DNA of 64,000 nucleotides from Mycolicibacterium tusciae JS617 (GTDB taxonomy: Bacteria > Actinomycetota > Actinomycetes > Mycobacteriales > Mycobacteriaceae), in contig NZ_KI912270.1 in assembly GCF_000243415.2 (NCBI RefSeq), forward strand, positions 6,777,837-6,841,836, read 5' to 3'. The position numbers and the translations under genes are program-made. The number at the start of each line of letters is the position of its first letter. Positions within the stretch are counted from its first letter, which is position 1. Shown here piece by piece: positions 38,199 to 47,112 of the stretch. Under the pieces are notes generated by a model. It was not told where the DNA came from and did no database searches. It was given only the letters and a program-made list of their open reading frames with translations.

Positions 38199-40076
38199 CT
38201 ACGGTGTCTGACGCGGCACAAAGGCGGAGAGAAGCCACTCGCGCATCGCCTTGACCAATACAGCTCGGTTTTCCCGCTTGTCGAGCTCGTGACCGTCGTC
38301 GTCGAACACCAGGAGTTCGACGGTGCGCCCCAGAGCCCGCAGGGCAGCACACATCTGCAAAGACTCGTCGGGAGGGACGTTGGTGTCGTTCGCGCCGTGC
38401 ACCAACATCAGCGGCGCGGTCAACGCATCCACCCGGTGCAACGGGGACAACTGCTCGAGCAAGTCGCGGTCGCTGACGGGATGGCCGTACTTCGGATAGG
38501 CGGCCGCAGCGATCCACGGTTCGGTGTTGCGGTACCACGTGTTCAGGTCGCTCATGCCGCAGATGCTGATGCCCGCGGCGAACAGCTGTGGATGAAAGGT
38601 GAGCGCCGCCTGGGTCAGGTAACCGCCGTATGACCAACCGCAACATGCGATGCGGTCGCGATGGGCATGGCCGTTGTCGGCGAGGAAATTCACCGCATCC
38701 GCAACGTCGTCGATGGCCGCGAACCGTTTCTCCCTGTCGTCGGCGTGCATGAACGAGCGACCAAATCCCCCCGAACCGCGCACATTGGGGAGGAACACCG
38801 AAATACCCGCTTCCAGCAGGGGCGGGAAGAACTCGTTGTAGCCCGGACGGCCCTGACCTTCGGGCCCACCGTGCAGGAAAAGCATCGCACCTATCGGCTC
38901 GATTCCCTCGGGAGGCCGGAAGAGCCAACCGGTGAACTTCAGGCCGTCTCGCGCCGTGATCGTCTCCAGCGTCGGATCGGCCGATACCGGCCCCATGCTC
39001 GGCTCACGGTCGACGGGCTCCCACTCGCGCGTGCGGGGATCGACCAGTTCGACCGTCGCCGGCATCGACGGGCTCTCGACCGTCATCGCGAGCATCGATC
39101 CACCGGCGCTGATGCTCAGCTCGCTGGCCACCATCCCGGGTAGTGGGATGGGCGCGGATGCCGTGTAGTCGGCGAGTTCGAGAATCTGTAATTCGCTGGC
39201 GCCGTGCAAGTTCCACAGTATCGCGACGGTTGAGAGGTCATCGCTGACGGTGAATTCGTCGAGTTCATATCCCGGCCGTTCTGCGATCACCTGGTATGAC
39301 ACCCCATCCGCAGTGGTGGTGACCTCGAGCAGACGGGCATGCTCGGCGCCGTTCTCGCTGCGGATCAGTGCACGCACATACCCTTCGGTGCTGTTAACCC
39401 CGGATGCGCTCGACGGCTGATACAGCTCATAGGACTCTCCCTCCAATCCGGCGCGCAGGCGGCGGGGACTGTGGTCGTCCAGGATGATCCCGCTGTCGGT
39501 TGTGGATCCGGGATCGTAAGGCAACAAAGCGATTTCGGTCAGGCCGCGCAACATGATGAGTTCGCGGTAGCCGCGCGGTCCGACTCGCACGAGTGCTGCT
39601 CCCGCCCACGCGTCGACCAGCCTGCCGCCCGACCGCCGGTCGAGCACCACCGTTGCCCCGTCAGCGGGATCGATCAGGCATGAGCTGCCGACGCCATCGT
39701 CACCGGTCAGGATCGCCGCGACCCGGGTGCCGTCCCAACCGATCAGCTCCGCGGTGCCTTCGGACGATCCGGTCGGCCAATGGTCGATGCGGCGGGCGTC
39801 GCGGTCGTCGGGATCGGTTGTCACCACCCAGATCTGGCTTCGAGATCCGCCCTCGGGCGCCACCTCACAGGCCAGCCAGTACCCGTCCGCGGAATGCATG
39901 ACCCGGTTCACCGGTCCCTCGACAGGCAGTTCGACGTCCCGGGACGAACTCGCCCGCCACCCGCGCAGGAACCGCTGCACCGCGCGCGGATACCCGCCGT
40001 CATCGACGAGGTGCGCGAACGCGGTAGCGTCCGGCGACATCGATGCGCCGTAGACGCGACGAACCTGCGGTGTCAT
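38199..40076 (-). CDS. S9 family prolyl oligopeptidase-like serine peptidase
   Basis: A 625-residue protein: an N-terminal beta-propeller-like part (residues ~1-370) and a C-terminal peptidase domain with the nucleophile motif CCGWSYGGYL, the preceding MLFLHGGPEGQGRPGYNEFFPPLL by position, the Asp in MLVHGANDTNVPPDESL and the catalytic His in DDDGHELDKRENR. The ATG at 40076 is preferred to 40259 because TACTCT ends seven bases upstream and the N-terminus then fits the family. No signal peptide, so it is cytosolic. It has no M. tuberculosis counterpart at this position. The peptide substrate is unknown. Confidence 0.88.
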   Translation of the reverse strand: MTPQVRRVYGASMSPDATAFAHLVDDGGYPRAVQRFLRGWRASSSRDVELPVEGPVNRVMHSADGYWLACEVAPEGGSRSQIWVVTTDPDDRDARRIDHWPTGSSEGTAELIGWDGTRVAAILTGDDGVGSSCLIDPADGATVVLDRRSGGRLVDAWAGAALVRVGPRGYRELIMLRGLTEIALLPYDPGSTTDSGIILDDHSPRRLRAGLEGESYELYQPSSASGVNSTEGYVRALIRSENGAEHARLLEVTTTADGVSYQVIAERPGYELDEFTVSDDLSTVAILWNLHGASELQILELADYTASAPIPLPGMVASELSISAGGSMLAMTVESPSMPATVELVDPRTREWEPVDREPSMGPVSADPTLETITARDGLKFTGWLFRPPEGIEPIGAMLFLHGGPEGQGRPGYNEFFPPLLEAGISVFLPNVRGSGGFGRSFMHADDREKRFAAIDDVADAVNFLADNGHAHRDRIACCGWSYGGYLTQAALTFHPQLFAAGISICGMSDLNTWYRNTEPWIAAAAYPKYGHPVSDRDLLEQLSPLHRVDALTAPLMLVHGANDTNVPPDESLQMCAALRALGRTVELLVFDDDGHELDKRENRAVLVKAMREWLLSAFVPRQTP

Positions 40077-40083
40077 CGGAACC

Positions 40084-40089
40084 AGAGTA
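40084..40089 (-). promoter_or_regulatory. Candidate -10 element, leaderless start of the S9 peptidase gene
   Basis: Minus-strand TACTCT ends seven bases before the ATG at 40076. Confidence 0.4.
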
Positions 40090-40194
40090 AACCCGAGGTC
40101 GCAGGCCCTAAACGTGGCGATAGTGACACGAACCGTCGGGCGGCGGGGGCGGACTGTGCGCCTGCACAGGTACCCTCGCAGCCATGAGGCGGGT

Positions 40195-40977
40195 ATGACC
40201 GATTCACCACATCGCGGACGTGATGAGCAACCGGACTTCCGCGACGGGCCGAGCCCCACGCAGCCGCTGAGTGGCGGCTACCAGGGATACCCCGATCCGG
40301 CCTACGCGAGCCAGGCCCCATACGGCCCGACCTATCAAAACCCCGCCGCGCCGCCTCCGACCGAGCAGATGCCGTACGGCTACGACCCCTACGCGGCCAG
40401 CCAGTTCGGCGGGCAGTATCCGCCCGAAGGGCCGGGTGAACCGCCGGAGGATGAGCCGAAGTCGCCCCGCTGGCTGTGGGTTCTGGCCACGACGGCCGTG
40501 CTGGCCGTCATCGGCCTGGTCATCGCGTTGGTCGTCGTCTACGACACCAGCTCCCGTCAGGAGACGGTTGTCGCGCCGCCACCGTCGCTGTCTGAGCCCA
40601 GCTCCCCAACCCGAAGTCCGACGACGACGTCCCGCACGCCCTCGACTCCGGTGCTCCCGCTACCGACCCTGCCATCGGCGCCGCCGACAACGGGCACGAC
40701 CGCAGCCGGCCCCACGGAGACCGTGGTCTACAACGTCACCGGTGACGGCCGGGCCATCAATATCACCTACGTGGACAACGGCGGAATGCTGCAGACGGAG
40801 TTCAACGTCCTGCTCCCATGGAGCAAGGAGGTCCAATTACCGGAGCCTGCAAACAGTTCCGCGAGCATCAGCATCATCAATGTCGGCCGCGAGGTGAACT
40901 GCTCGATCTCCGTCAACGGGGTCACCCTCGAGCAGCGCAGCGGTGCCGGCCTGACGATCTGCGCCACGACGGGTTAA
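40195..40977 (+). CDS. Proline-rich membrane protein with MmpS-like domain (Rv2507-like)
   Basis: A 260-residue single-pass protein. Residues ~1-95 are a Pro/Tyr/Gly-rich cytosolic segment (GGYQGYPDPAYASQAPYGPTYQNP), then a transmembrane helix (~97-121, WLWVLATTAVLAVIGLVIALVVVY), a Ser/Thr/Pro linker, and an external beta-sandwich (~177-260) with the MmpS pattern VVYNVTGDGRAINITYVDNGG. Two cysteines near the end (CSISVNG, ICATTG) may pair. MmpS proteins assist MmpL lipid transporters; no MmpL is nearby. It overlaps the convergent MFS gene by four bases. Confidence 0.82.
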   Translation: MTDSPHRGRDEQPDFRDGPSPTQPLSGGYQGYPDPAYASQAPYGPTYQNPAAPPPTEQMPYGYDPYAASQFGGQYPPEGPGEPPEDEPKSPRWLWVLATTAVLAVIGLVIALVVVYDTSSRQETVVAPPPSLSEPSSPTRSPTTTSRTPSTPVLPLPTLPSAPPTTGTTAAGPTETVVYNVTGDGRAINITYVDNGGMLQTEFNVLLPWSKEVQLPEPANSSASISIINVGREVNCSISVNGVTLEQRSGAGLTICATTG

Positions 40978-42284
40978 TCGGCGGCCACCCGACCCGGTGT
41001 CTTCACCGCCAGCATCGCCAGCAGGCCCACCGCCAGGACCACGATGAGCCCGCCCATCCCGGCGCGTTCGGTGCCGAACACGGCGATGAACGTCGAGAAC
41101 AGCACCGGCGCCAGGTATGACACCGCGCGCCCCGTTGTGGTGTACAGGCCGAAGGCGACGCCCTCCTTGCCGTCTGCTGACATTCGCAGCATCAGTGTTC
41201 GGGCGGCCGACAGCGTCGGCCCGATGAACAGGCACAACAACAGCCCGCAGATCCAGAAGGCCAGCACCCCCGACAGGGTCATGAGAATGCCGGCCACGAC
41301 GATCATCGCCGTCAGGGCGCCGACGATGACGGGTTTGGCGCCGAGCCGGTCGTCGAGCCTGCCGCCGACGACGGCGCCGACGGCGGCGACCACGCTGGCG
41401 CTGACGCCGAACAACAACACGTCAGCCTGGGAGACGCCGTAGACCTTGACGCCGAGCACGGCGCCGAACGCGAAGACGCCGGTGAGCCCGTCGCGGAACA
41501 CCGCGCTGGCAATCAGGTAGTAGACGACGTTGTGATCGCGTCGCCATTCGTTGCGAACCTCCGCCCAGAGCGTGCGATATCCGCCGAAGAACCCGGCGGC
41601 CGCGCGCTCTTGCAGCGGGTCCGGTTTCGGGCTGGGCGCCGAGATCAGTAACGGCAGCGCGAACAGACCGAACCAGATCGCCGTGAAAAGCATCGCGGCC
41701 CGGACGTTCTGGCCGTCAGCGACGGGAACGCCCAACAGCCCGCCGTCGCCGGTGACGAAGCCGAAGTAGACCACCAGCAGCAGCACGACACTGCCGAAAA
41801 AGCCGAGGCCCATACCCAATCCGGAGATCTGGCCAGAGGTCTTCGGGGTGGACAGCTGCCGAAGCATCGCGTTGTAGGGCACGCTGGCCAGGTCGTTGCT
41901 CGCCGACGCGGCGGCCACCAGCAGCAGACCGACCGCAAGATAGCGGTAGTCCTCTCGGATCAGGCTCATCGCCGACGTCAGCGTGACCGTCGACGCGGTG
42001 AGGACCGCGAGCGCGCGCCGTCGCCGCCATGGCGCGTCGACCCAGACGCCCGTCAACGGGGCGAACAGCGCCACCGTCAAACCCGCGCCGCCCAGCGCCC
42101 ACCCGAGCCAGCTGGTCGCGCTGGTGTCACCGGGTAGACCGTCTCCGACGCTGTTTGTCAGGTAAATCGAGAACACGAAGGTGACCACCACCGCGTTCAA
42201 CCCGGTCGCGCCGAAATCCCACAGCGCCCACGATAGGATCTGCGACCGCCGCGCGGTTGGCGCGGACGACCGCAGTTCGCTCAT
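40974..42284 (-). CDS. MFS transporter (Rv2508c-like)
   Basis: A 436-residue 12-helix transporter of the major facilitator superfamily, with alternating hydrophobic spans from NAVVVTFVFSIYLTNSV to IVVLAVGLLAMLAV and an Arg-rich loop typical of the 2-3 signature region (VWVDAPWRRRRALAVL). The annotated-length start at ATG 42284 (MSELRSSAPTARR) is chosen over 42770, which would read through the divergent cmrA gene. The pattern is like UMF1/Vps22-type bacterial efflux permeases. The substrate is unknown. It is divergent from cmrA with only 25 bases between starts. Confidence 0.85.
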   Translation of the reverse strand: MSELRSSAPTARRSQILSWALWDFGATGLNAVVVTFVFSIYLTNSVGDGLPGDTSATSWLGWALGGAGLTVALFAPLTGVWVDAPWRRRRALAVLTASTVTLTSAMSLIREDYRYLAVGLLLVAAASASNDLASVPYNAMLRQLSTPKTSGQISGLGMGLGFFGSVVLLLVVYFGFVTGDGGLLGVPVADGQNVRAAMLFTAIWFGLFALPLLISAPSPKPDPLQERAAAGFFGGYRTLWAEVRNEWRRDHNVVYYLIASAVFRDGLTGVFAFGAVLGVKVYGVSQADVLLFGVSASVVAAVGAVVGGRLDDRLGAKPVIVGALTAMIVVAGILMTLSGVLAFWICGLLLCLFIGPTLSAARTLMLRMSADGKEGVAFGLYTTTGRAVSYLAPVLFSTFIAVFGTERAGMGGLIVVLAVGLLAMLAVKTPGRVAAD

Positions 42285-42292
42285 GGTCGCCC

Positions 42293-42302
42293 ACGATATA
42301 GT
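42293..42302. promoter_or_regulatory. Overlapping divergent -10 elements between the MFS gene and cmrA
   Basis: Plus strand TATAGT (42297-42302) ends seven bases before the ATG at 42310; minus strand TATCGT (42293-42298) ends eight bases before the ATG at 42284. The two hexamers share two base pairs and the whole intergenic region is 25 bp. Confidence 0.55.
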
Positions 42303-42309
42303 CCCGGCC

Positions 42310-43116
42310 ATGCCAGTACCCGCACCCAGCGCGGATGCCCGCGCTGTCGTCACCGGCGCATCGCAGAACATCGGCGAGGCGCTGGCCCTCGAGCTCGCGT
42401 CCCGCGGGCACCACCTGATCGTCACCGCACGTCGCGAGGACGTGCTGCGGGCACTGGCGGACCGGATCACAGGGCAGTACGGCGTGACGGTCGAAGTGCG
42501 TCCCGTCGATCTCGCCGATCCTGGCGAACGCGCGAAATTCTGCGACGAATTGGCCGTCCGTAACATCTCGATCCTGTGCGCCAACGCGGGCACCGCCACC
42601 TTCGGGCCGGTCGCGACTCTTCCCGTCGATGGCGAGAAGGCCCAGGTGCAGCTGAATGTCCTTGGCGTGCACGATCTTGCGCTCGCAGTGATCCCTTCAA
42701 TGGTGCAGCGAAAGGCAGGCGGCATCCTGATCTCCGGTTCCGCGGCAGGCAATTCACCGATCCCGAACAACGCGACCTATGCGGCCAGCAAGGCGTTCGC
42801 CAACACATTCAGCGAGTCGCTGCGCGGCGAGCTGAAGCGCGACGGTGTGCACGTCACACTGCTTGCGCCGGGTCCGGTGCGCGAGACGCTGCCGTCGGAA
42901 ACCGAACAGTCGCTTGTCGAGAGACTGATCCCCGACTTCCTGTGGATCTCCACCGAGTACACCGCCAAACTGTCGCTGGATGGCCTGGAGCGCAACAAGA
43001 TGCGGATCGTCCCGGGCGTCACCAGCAAGGCGATGTCGGTGGCCACCGGCTACACACCGCACGCGATCGTGGCGCCGATTGTCGGCGCCGTCTACAAAAA
43101 ACTCGGCGGCGGCTAG
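42310..43116 (+). CDS. cmrA: SDR-family mycolate reductase
   Basis: A 268-residue short-chain dehydrogenase: cofactor loop VVTGASQNIGEALALELA, then catalytic SGSAAG and YAASKAF with Tyr-x-x-x-Lys. ATG 42310 is supported by TATAGT seven bases upstream; an upstream in-frame ATG at 42181 would reach into the divergent MFS gene. The C-terminal hydrophobic segment (GVTSKAMSVATGYTPHAIVAPIVGAVY) fits membrane association. The Rv2509 position and sequence fit CmrA, the enzyme that reduces the beta-keto group of newly condensed mycolic acids with NADPH. Confidence 0.85.
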   Translation: MPVPAPSADARAVVTGASQNIGEALALELASRGHHLIVTARREDVLRALADRITGQYGVTVEVRPVDLADPGERAKFCDELAVRNISILCANAGTATFGPVATLPVDGEKAQVQLNVLGVHDLALAVIPSMVQRKAGGILISGSAAGNSPIPNNATYAASKAFANTFSESLRGELKRDGVHVTLLAPGPVRETLPSETEQSLVERLIPDFLWISTEYTAKLSLDGLERNKMRIVPGVTSKAMSVATGYTPHAIVAPIVGAVYKKLGGG

Positions 43117-43126
43117 CTCCTTACTA

Positions 43127-43188
43127 CGCCGAGACTGCTCACAGATCGCGAAATCTCGCGGAATCGCGATCTCCCCGCAGTCTCGGCG
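43127..43188. repeat. Nested palindrome between convergent genes
   Basis: Outer arms CGCCGAGACTGC (43127-43138) and GCAGTCTCGGCG (43177-43188); inner arms AGATCGCGA (43143-43151) and TCGCGATCT (43164-43172). All pairs are perfect. It fills the space between the cmrA and HerA-like stops and may end transcription from both sides. Confidence 0.75.
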
Positions 43189-43192
43189 ACGG

Positions 43193-44782
43193 CTAGCGCC
43201 TGCGGCGCCGGCCCGTGCCGAAGATGCTCCGGGTGATCTCGCGTCCGATCACCGTGCCCGCTGAGCGCATCGCGCTCTTGAACGCCGGGCTGTCCATCAC
43301 CTTCTCGAGCATCCCGGGCTCGGCGGTTCCGCGGCTGCGCACCTCACCGGAGGCGGTGGCTCCACCCACGTCGACAGGCAGTGGTGGAGGCAGCTGCGGG
43401 TCGGCGGCCGGCGGCGGTGGCGGTGCCATTCTGGCGGACAGTCGCTCGTAGGCCGAATCGCGGTCAACCGTCTGGCCGTACTCGGCCTGCAGCGCACTGG
43501 CCTTCGCGGCCGCCGCGATCGCCTCCGGACCGATGGTGTCCATCAGCGAGCGCGGAGCCCGCACCCTGGTCCACGCCACGGGTGTCGGCGCACCCCTCTC
43601 CGACAGCACCGTGACGATCGCTTCGCCAATGCCAAGCGACGTCAGGGCCGTCTCCAGGTCGTAGAACTGGGTTTTCGGGTAGGTGCGCACGGTCTTGGCG
43701 AGTGCCTTCTGGTCATCGGGGGTGAACGCGCGCAGCGCGTGCTGCACTCGCGCACCCAACTGGGACAACACGGCGTTGGGCACATCCGTCGGCAACTGGG
43801 TGCAGAAGAACACGCCGACGCCCTTGGACCGGATCAGCTTGACGGTCTGCTCGACCTGTTCGAGGAAGGCCTTTGACGCATCGGTGAAGAGCAGGTGGGC
43901 CTCGTCGAAGAAGAACACCAGCTTGGGCTTGTCGAGATCGCCCACCTCGGGCAGCGTCGTGAAGAGATCCGCGAGAACCCACATCAAGAACGTCGAGAAC
44001 ATCACCGGCCGCGCCGCCTGCTCGCCGACCTCGAGCAGAGTGATGATGCCTCGACCCTGGGCATCGAGGCGCATCAGGTCCTTGGGCTCGAGCTCGGGCT
44101 CGCCGAAGAACGTGTCACCGCCGTCGGCTTCGAGGTTGACCAGGGCCCGCAGGATGACACCGGCGGTCGCCTTGGACACCGCACCCAACGCCTTGAGTTC
44201 GGGCTTGCCGTCGTCGCCGGTGAGGAACTGGATCACGGCGCGCAGGTCCTTCAGGTCCAACAGCGGCAGGCCCTTCTGGTCGGCCCAGTGAAAGATCAGC
44301 CCCAGGGTGGACTCCTGGGTTTGGTTGAGCCCCAGCACCTTTGACAGCAAGATCGGGCCGAAGCTGGAGATCGTGGCGCGCACCGGAACGCCGATGCCGC
44401 TGGTGCCAAGCGACAAGAACTCCACCGGGTAGGCGGTGGGTGTCCACTCGTCACCGGTGTCCTTGGCTCGCTGCTCGGTCTTCTCACCTGCCTCGCCGGG
44501 ACGCGACAGCCCCGACAGATCGCCCTTGATGTCGGCCATCAGGCACGGCACCCCGGCAGCCGACAACTGCTCGGCGATCACCTGCAGCGACTTCGTCTTA
44601 CCGGTGCCCGTGGCGCCCGCGACCAGGCCGTGCCGATTGACGGTGGCCAGCGGGATGCGGACTCGCGCGGTCGGGTCGCAGACCCCTTCGACGACGACGG
44701 TGCCCAGGTCCAGCGCCGGACCCTCGAACGCGTAACCGCCGGCTATCTGCTGGGCTGGCGTGGCGCTCGAGTCAGTGGTCAT
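43193..44782 (-). CDS. HerA-like / DUF853 ATPase (Rv2510c-like)
   Basis: A 529-residue P-loop ATPase. Walker A GATGTGKTKSLQV is near residue 62, Walker B FFFDEAHLLF near 285, and PRSLM-type segments and an Arg-rich tail (RRRRR) follow. The family is HerA/FtsK-related (DUF853, YjgR type) with no membrane spans, so it is not a cell-division translocase. The ATG at 44782 is preferred to 44806 because TACTGT ends eight bases upstream. It is divergent from orn. A role in DNA processing is possible, but none is shown by the sequence. Confidence 0.88.
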   Translation of the reverse strand: MTTDSSATPAQQIAGGYAFEGPALDLGTVVVEGVCDPTARVRIPLATVNRHGLVAGATGTGKTKSLQVIAEQLSAAGVPCLMADIKGDLSGLSRPGEAGEKTEQRAKDTGDEWTPTAYPVEFLSLGTSGIGVPVRATISSFGPILLSKVLGLNQTQESTLGLIFHWADQKGLPLLDLKDLRAVIQFLTGDDGKPELKALGAVSKATAGVILRALVNLEADGGDTFFGEPELEPKDLMRLDAQGRGIITLLEVGEQAARPVMFSTFLMWVLADLFTTLPEVGDLDKPKLVFFFDEAHLLFTDASKAFLEQVEQTVKLIRSKGVGVFFCTQLPTDVPNAVLSQLGARVQHALRAFTPDDQKALAKTVRTYPKTQFYDLETALTSLGIGEAIVTVLSERGAPTPVAWTRVRAPRSLMDTIGPEAIAAAAKASALQAEYGQTVDRDSAYERLSARMAPPPPPAADPQLPPPLPVDVGGATASGEVRSRGTAEPGMLEKVMDSPAFKSAMRSAGTVIGREITRSIFGTGRRRRR

Positions 44783-44790
44783 GGTCGAAA

Positions 44791-44800
44791 ACAGTACTGT
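44791..44800. promoter_or_regulatory. Palindromic bidirectional -10 element (HerA-like gene / orn)
   Basis: ACAGTACTGT is a perfect 10-bp palindrome, so TACTGT is present on both strands. The minus-strand copy is placed for the leaderless start at 44782 and the plus-strand copy for orn, with a leader of about 32 bases. Confidence 0.6.
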
Positions 44801-44810
44801 GATCATCCGG

Positions 44811-44828
44811 GGCGAGCGAAGCGACGGG
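44811..44828 (+). repeat. Dispersed short repeat, copy 4, in the orn leader
   Basis: Plus-strand GGCGAGCGAAGCGACGGG, followed by GAAGGA near the orn start. It is non-coding here, unlike the copies in bkdB and fadE19. Confidence 0.5.
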
Positions 44829-44838
44829 AAGGACCAGC

Positions 44839-45486
44839 GTGCGTGACGAACTGGTGTGGATCGACTGTGAGATGACCGGCCTTGACCTGAGGAAGGACCG
44901 CCTCATCGAGATCGCGGTGCTGGTCACCGATGCCGACCTGAACATCCTGGGCGAGGGTCTCGACGTGGTGATTCACGCCGACGACGAGGCGCTGTCCTCG
45001 ATGGTCGACGTGGTCAAGGACATGCACGCACGGTCAGGTCTGACCGAGGAAGTGCGGGCGTCGACCGTCGATGTGGCGACAGCCGAACAACTGGTTCTCG
45101 ACTACATCCGCACCCACGTCAAACAGGCGAAGACCGCTCCGCTGGCCGGCAACTCGATTGCCACCGACCGCGGATTCATCGCGCGGGACATGGCCAAGCT
45201 CGACGAGTTCCTGCACTACCGGATGATCGACGTCAGCTCCATCAAAGAGTTGTGCCGACGCTGGTATCCGCGGATCTACTTCGGCCAACCCGAGAAGGGC
45301 CTGGCCCACCGCGCCCTCGCCGACATCCATGAGTCGATCCGCGAGCTCAAGTACTACCGTCAGACCGCCTTCGTCACCCCGCCGGGGCCATCAACCAGTG
45401 AGATTGCCGCGATTTCGGATCAACTCGGCCCCCCCGGCAGCGACGCCGACGATATCGATTCGGCTGCCGAGCGCCCGAGCGGCTAG
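44839..45486 (+). CDS. orn: Oligoribonuclease
   Basis: A 215-residue DEDDh exonuclease. The four motif blocks are seen: [12 protein letters not shown] (Asp-Glu), [14 protein letters not shown] (Asp), and the C-terminal [18 protein letters not shown] with His and Asp. GTG 44839 starts the conserved part at once. It degrades 2-5-nt RNA fragments, including pGpG from cyclic di-GMP turnover. It corresponds to Rv2511. The C-terminus has a ~30-residue acidic tail beyond the core. A tRNA gene follows 28 bases after the stop. Confidence 0.95.
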   Translation: MRDELVWIDCEMTGLDLRKDRLIEIAVLVTDADLNILGEGLDVVIHADDEALSSMVDVVKDMHARSGLTEEVRASTVDVATAEQLVLDYIRTHVKQAKTAPLAGNSIATDRGFIARDMAKLDEFLHYRMIDVSSIKELCRRWYPRIYFGQPEKGLAHRALADIHESIRELKYYRQTAFVTPPGPSTSEIAAISDQLGPPGSDADDIDSAAERPSG

Positions 45487-45514
45487 TATCGACGACGCTG
45501 CGGATGCGGCGATG

Positions 45515-45587
45515 GTGGCTGTAGTTCAGCTGGTAGAGCACCAGGTTGTGATCCTGGAAGTCGCGGGTTCGAGCCCCGTCAGCCACC
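45515..45587 (+). tRNA. tRNA-His (anticodon GTG)
   Basis: Acceptor GTGGCTG with CAGCCAC, anticodon loop TTGTGAT with GTG, T arm CGGGTTCGAGCCCCG. A G directly before the acceptor (45514) and a C discriminator provide the G-1:C73 pair that marks tRNA-His. Confidence 0.95.
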
Positions 45588-45594
45588 CAAATAG

Positions 45595-45626
45595 GTCAGG
45601 GAGCGATTTCGCTCCCTGACTTTTTT
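45595..45626 (+). terminator. Rho-independent terminator after tRNA-His
   Basis: GTCAGGGAGCG (45595-45605) pairs with CGCTCCCTGAC (45610-45620) around ATTT, followed by TTTTTT. It ends the orn/tRNA-His transcript; the minus-strand version lacks a good T-run, so ldtB is only partly served. Confidence 0.9.
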
Positions 45627-45630
45627 GGCC

Positions 45631-46851
45631 TCAGACGCCGGCGTTGCCCGACTTCCACTGGCTCCACGGGATGTTCCAGTCGCCAAGGCCTTCGGTGCCC
45701 GGAAGTGTGGATCCGACGGTGTTGACGATCTCCACGATGTCGCCGCGCTTGGAGTTGTCGTAGAACCACTGCCCGTTGCTGCCACTCACGTTGATGCACC
45801 CGTGGCTGACATTGCTGTAGCCCTGGCTGCCCACCGACCACGGTGCGGCGTGGACATAGATGCCGCTGTAGGAGATCTGCGTGGCCCAGTCCACCTCGGT
45901 GCGGTAGCCGTTCGGCGAGTTCGTCGGCACACCGTAGGTGGACGAATCCATCACCATGTGCGATCGACGGTCACCGACGATGTAGGTGCCGTTGTTGGTC
46001 GGCGTGCTGTTCTTGCCCATCGACACCGGCATGGTCTTGATCACCTCACCGTTGCGGGTGACCGTCAGCGTCTTGGTGTTGTCGTCGATGCGGGTGATCA
46101 TCTCGTCGCCGATGGAGAAATGGGTGGTGGTGTTCTCCTGGCCGAACAACCCGTCACCCAGGTCGACGCCGTAGGTGTTGACCGCCACCTCGACCTTCGT
46201 GCCCGGCTTCCAGTAAGCCGCGGGGCGCCAACGCACTTCGCGGTTGTTCAGCCAGTAGAAGGCGCCCTCCACGGGAGGGCTGGTCGTGATCTTGATGGCC
46301 TGCTGAGCCGCGAGCCGGTTCGGAATGTTCTCGTCGAACTGGACGGCCACCGGCTGCCCGACGCCGACGACCTCACCCTCGCTCGGCACCACGTACGCCA
46401 TCGTCAGGTTTTCCGGCGAGTGTGTCTCGAAGGTCATCTGCCTGGTGGTGGCGCCGCCAAGTCCGAGTGATTCAGCGGTCAGCGTGTACTGCTTGTTGTA
46501 ACCGAGCGACTCGGAGGTGGCCCACTGCAGACCGTCCTTGCTGAGCTTGCCCTCGACGGGGCTGCCGTCCTCGTTGACCATCGAGACGGCACCCAGCACA
46601 CCGTCCTCTGCGCTGACGGTCACCGGTGAATCGACGCTGACGCCGACGTCCCCGTCCTTCACCGACGCGGTCAACTTGGGGAGGAGCAGGTCCCCGAACG
46701 GCGTGCCCTTATCGGTTATGACCTGCGGCGGCGGTGGCGCGGAATTGCTGCTGCACGCCGACAGCCCAAGCACGACCGCGGGAACGAGCGCGATGACGGT
46801 CAGCCATCGACGATTGCGACGCGGACCGGCCACGGATCTGACCTGCCACAT
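45631..46851 (-). CDS. ldtB: L,D-transpeptidase, lipoprotein (LdtMt2-like)
   Basis: A 406-residue lipoprotein. The signal peptide ends in the lipobox LSAC (lipid-bearing Cys at about residue 33). Two Ig-like domains follow (~60-260), then the YkuD catalytic domain with the active-site motif SHGCINVSG (Cys near residue 379, His just before). The ATG at 46851 is preferred to 46890 because a TAGACT -10 lies just upstream of the latter and AGGTGGAG precedes 46851. The enzyme makes 3-3 peptide crosslinks in peptidoglycan outside the membrane and is a target of carbapenems. It corresponds to Rv2518c (formerly lppS). Confidence 0.93.
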   Translation of the reverse strand: MWQVRSVAGPRRNRRWLTVIALVPAVVLGLSACSSNSAPPPPQVITDKGTPFGDLLLPKLTASVKDGDVGVSVDSPVTVSAEDGVLGAVSMVNEDGSPVEGKLSKDGLQWATSESLGYNKQYTLTAESLGLGGATTRQMTFETHSPENLTMAYVVPSEGEVVGVGQPVAVQFDENIPNRLAAQQAIKITTSPPVEGAFYWLNNREVRWRPAAYWKPGTKVEVAVNTYGVDLGDGLFGQENTTTHFSIGDEMITRIDDNTKTLTVTRNGEVIKTMPVSMGKNSTPTNNGTYIVGDRRSHMVMDSSTYGVPTNSPNGYRTEVDWATQISYSGIYVHAAPWSVGSQGYSNVSHGCINVSGSNGQWFYDNSKRGDIVEIVNTVGSTLPGTEGLGDWNIPWSQWKSGNAGV

Positions 46852-46890
46852 TGTTTGCTCCACCTCACGAATAGAAGAATCTCTTGCCAT

Positions 46891-46896
46891 AGTCTA
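46891..46896 (-). promoter_or_regulatory. Candidate -10 element for ldtB
   Basis: Minus-strand TAGACT; transcription would begin near 46884, leaving a ~33-base leader with a ribosome site before the ATG at 46851. Confidence 0.35.
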
Positions 46897-46997
46897 GGGG
46901 CTCTGACCGACGGGGGTGCGACGACAGCGTCGCTCTCCAGCGGCGGGCAAGTAACGATTTCACCTGCGCCGCGCGGCCTGTTATCGTCTCACACGCA

Positions 46998-47070
<73 letters not shown>

Positions 47071-47093
47071 CTCATCTCCTCTGTATACCGTTG

Positions 47094-47112
47094 GGGGCCG
47101 ATCTTCGGCCCC
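47094..47112 (+). terminator. Hairpin after tRNA-Lys
   Basis: GGGGCCGA pairs with TCGGCCCC around TCT. No T-run follows, so it is a weak or factor-assisted terminator. Confidence 0.45.

Noticed and set aside
45595..45626. Terminator as another copy of the dispersed GAGCGAAGCGA repeat
   Set aside because: The GGGAGCGATTTCGCTCCC stem looks similar but it is a symmetric hairpin with a T-run and lacks the CAGGAGCGAAGCGACC order.
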